Source: JAKFEE01 sp036675815 (lineage in GTDB: Bacteria; Pseudomonadota; Alphaproteobacteria; Rhodospirillales; Magnetospirillaceae). From it: a stretch of 64,000 nucleotides of DNA. The number at the start of each line of letters is the position of its first letter. The first letter of the stretch is position 1. The translations under genes were made by a program, and so were the position numbers. Of this stretch, positions 63,993 to 64,000 are shown piece after piece. The notes under the pieces are model-generated. The model was not told the DNA's origin and searched no databases. It was given only the letters and a program-made list of their open reading frames with translations. Where the stretch lies: NCBI GenBank assembly GCA_036675815.1, contig JAKFEE010000015.1:47174-111173 (forward strand). The letters run 5' to 3'.

Positions 63993-64000
63993 ATGAAACA
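63993..64000 (+). CDS. Start of an unidentified gene, cut by the window edge
   Basis: ATG AAA CA at the last bases, with AGGGGGACAGCC immediately upstream. Only two codons and part of a third are present, so no identity can be given. Confidence 0.4.

Noticed and set aside
63860..64000. An insertion-sequence left end at the right edge
   Set aside because: Inverted repeats are present but no transposase sequence or target duplication is visible within the window, so it is kept only as an open possibility.

Overview
The window is a GC-rich (about two-thirds G+C) chromosomal segment of an alphaproteobacterium, most likely a member of the Rhodospirillales. Support for this comes from the pcm-tolC-popZ-valS block (popZ is an alphaproteobacterial polar organizer), the HDLRQP-type sensor kinases, a DctP/Q/M TRAP transporter under a MarR regulator, and ValS and DnaE proteins of typical proteobacterial form. 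Genes are densely packed, often with 1-26 base overlaps. I see no rRNA operon, CRISPR array, prophage or complete insertion sequence.

Layout. 1-7.4 kb: a catabolic-looking cluster (SDR dehydrogenase and 2Fe-2S/FAD reductase on the minus strand; divergently a TRAP transporter, a MarR regulator, a DapA-type lyase and a glutathionyl-hydroquinone-reductase-like GST). 7.4-9 kb: fdhD-mobA (molybdenum cofactor). 9-13.6 kb: a LuxR-type response regulator tail-to-tail with an MHYT-PAS hybrid kinase, a DUF2383 protein and a YegS-type lipid kinase. 13.8-18 kb: a CoA-binding/MetY fusion, a DUF364 protein, an alpha-carbonic anhydrase and a DUF1428 protein. 18-22 kb: a second HDLRQP kinase and a chemoreceptor split into a PAS protein and an MCP. 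22-27.6 kb: a short hypothetical, enoyl-CoA hydratase, PaaI-type thioesterase, CysE, a GH17/NdvC-like membrane enzyme and CoxG. 27.6-31.7 kb: an MFS transporter behind an unusual dioxygenase-TetR fusion, divergent from nnrS. 31.7-36.6 kb: c-di-GMP proteins and a metallo-beta-lactamase-fold hydrolase. 36.6-40.3 kb: a Pat-type acyl-CoA synthetase/GNAT protein, a lone receiver and a FliL-like secreted protein.

40.3-64 kb: a frameshifted toxin-antitoxin (TA) module; tRNA-Asn and tRNA-Cys; pcm, tolC, popZ, valS; a second broken TA module; a DUF815 ATPase; a candidate small RNA; cobW-hisI; a zinc uptake locus (znuA divergent from zur-znuC-znuB with a Zur box between); a sulfur-amino-acid block (metC, a 32-residue membrane peptide, sseA, cysK); a NUDIX hydrolase; an intact RHH/ParE module; a broken FitAB module; dnaE; two very small envelope proteins; and the first codons of a gene at the right edge behind an inverted repeat that covers its ribosome binding site.

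Most notable: (i) a roughly 79-nt candidate small RNA with its own sigma70-like promoter, an 8-bp 5' hairpin, single-stranded CCUCC-type anti-Shine-Dalgarno stretches and a strong intrinsic terminator; (ii) a DODA-type extradiol dioxygenase fused in one reading frame to a TetR regulator, with one conserved active-site His replaced, facing a palindrome in the nnrS intergenic region; (iii) three of four TA modules carry single-base frameshifts while every neighbouring long gene is intact; (iv) small, well-initiated membrane peptides that automatic gene calling would miss. Functions are read from recognisable motifs; no database search was possible.
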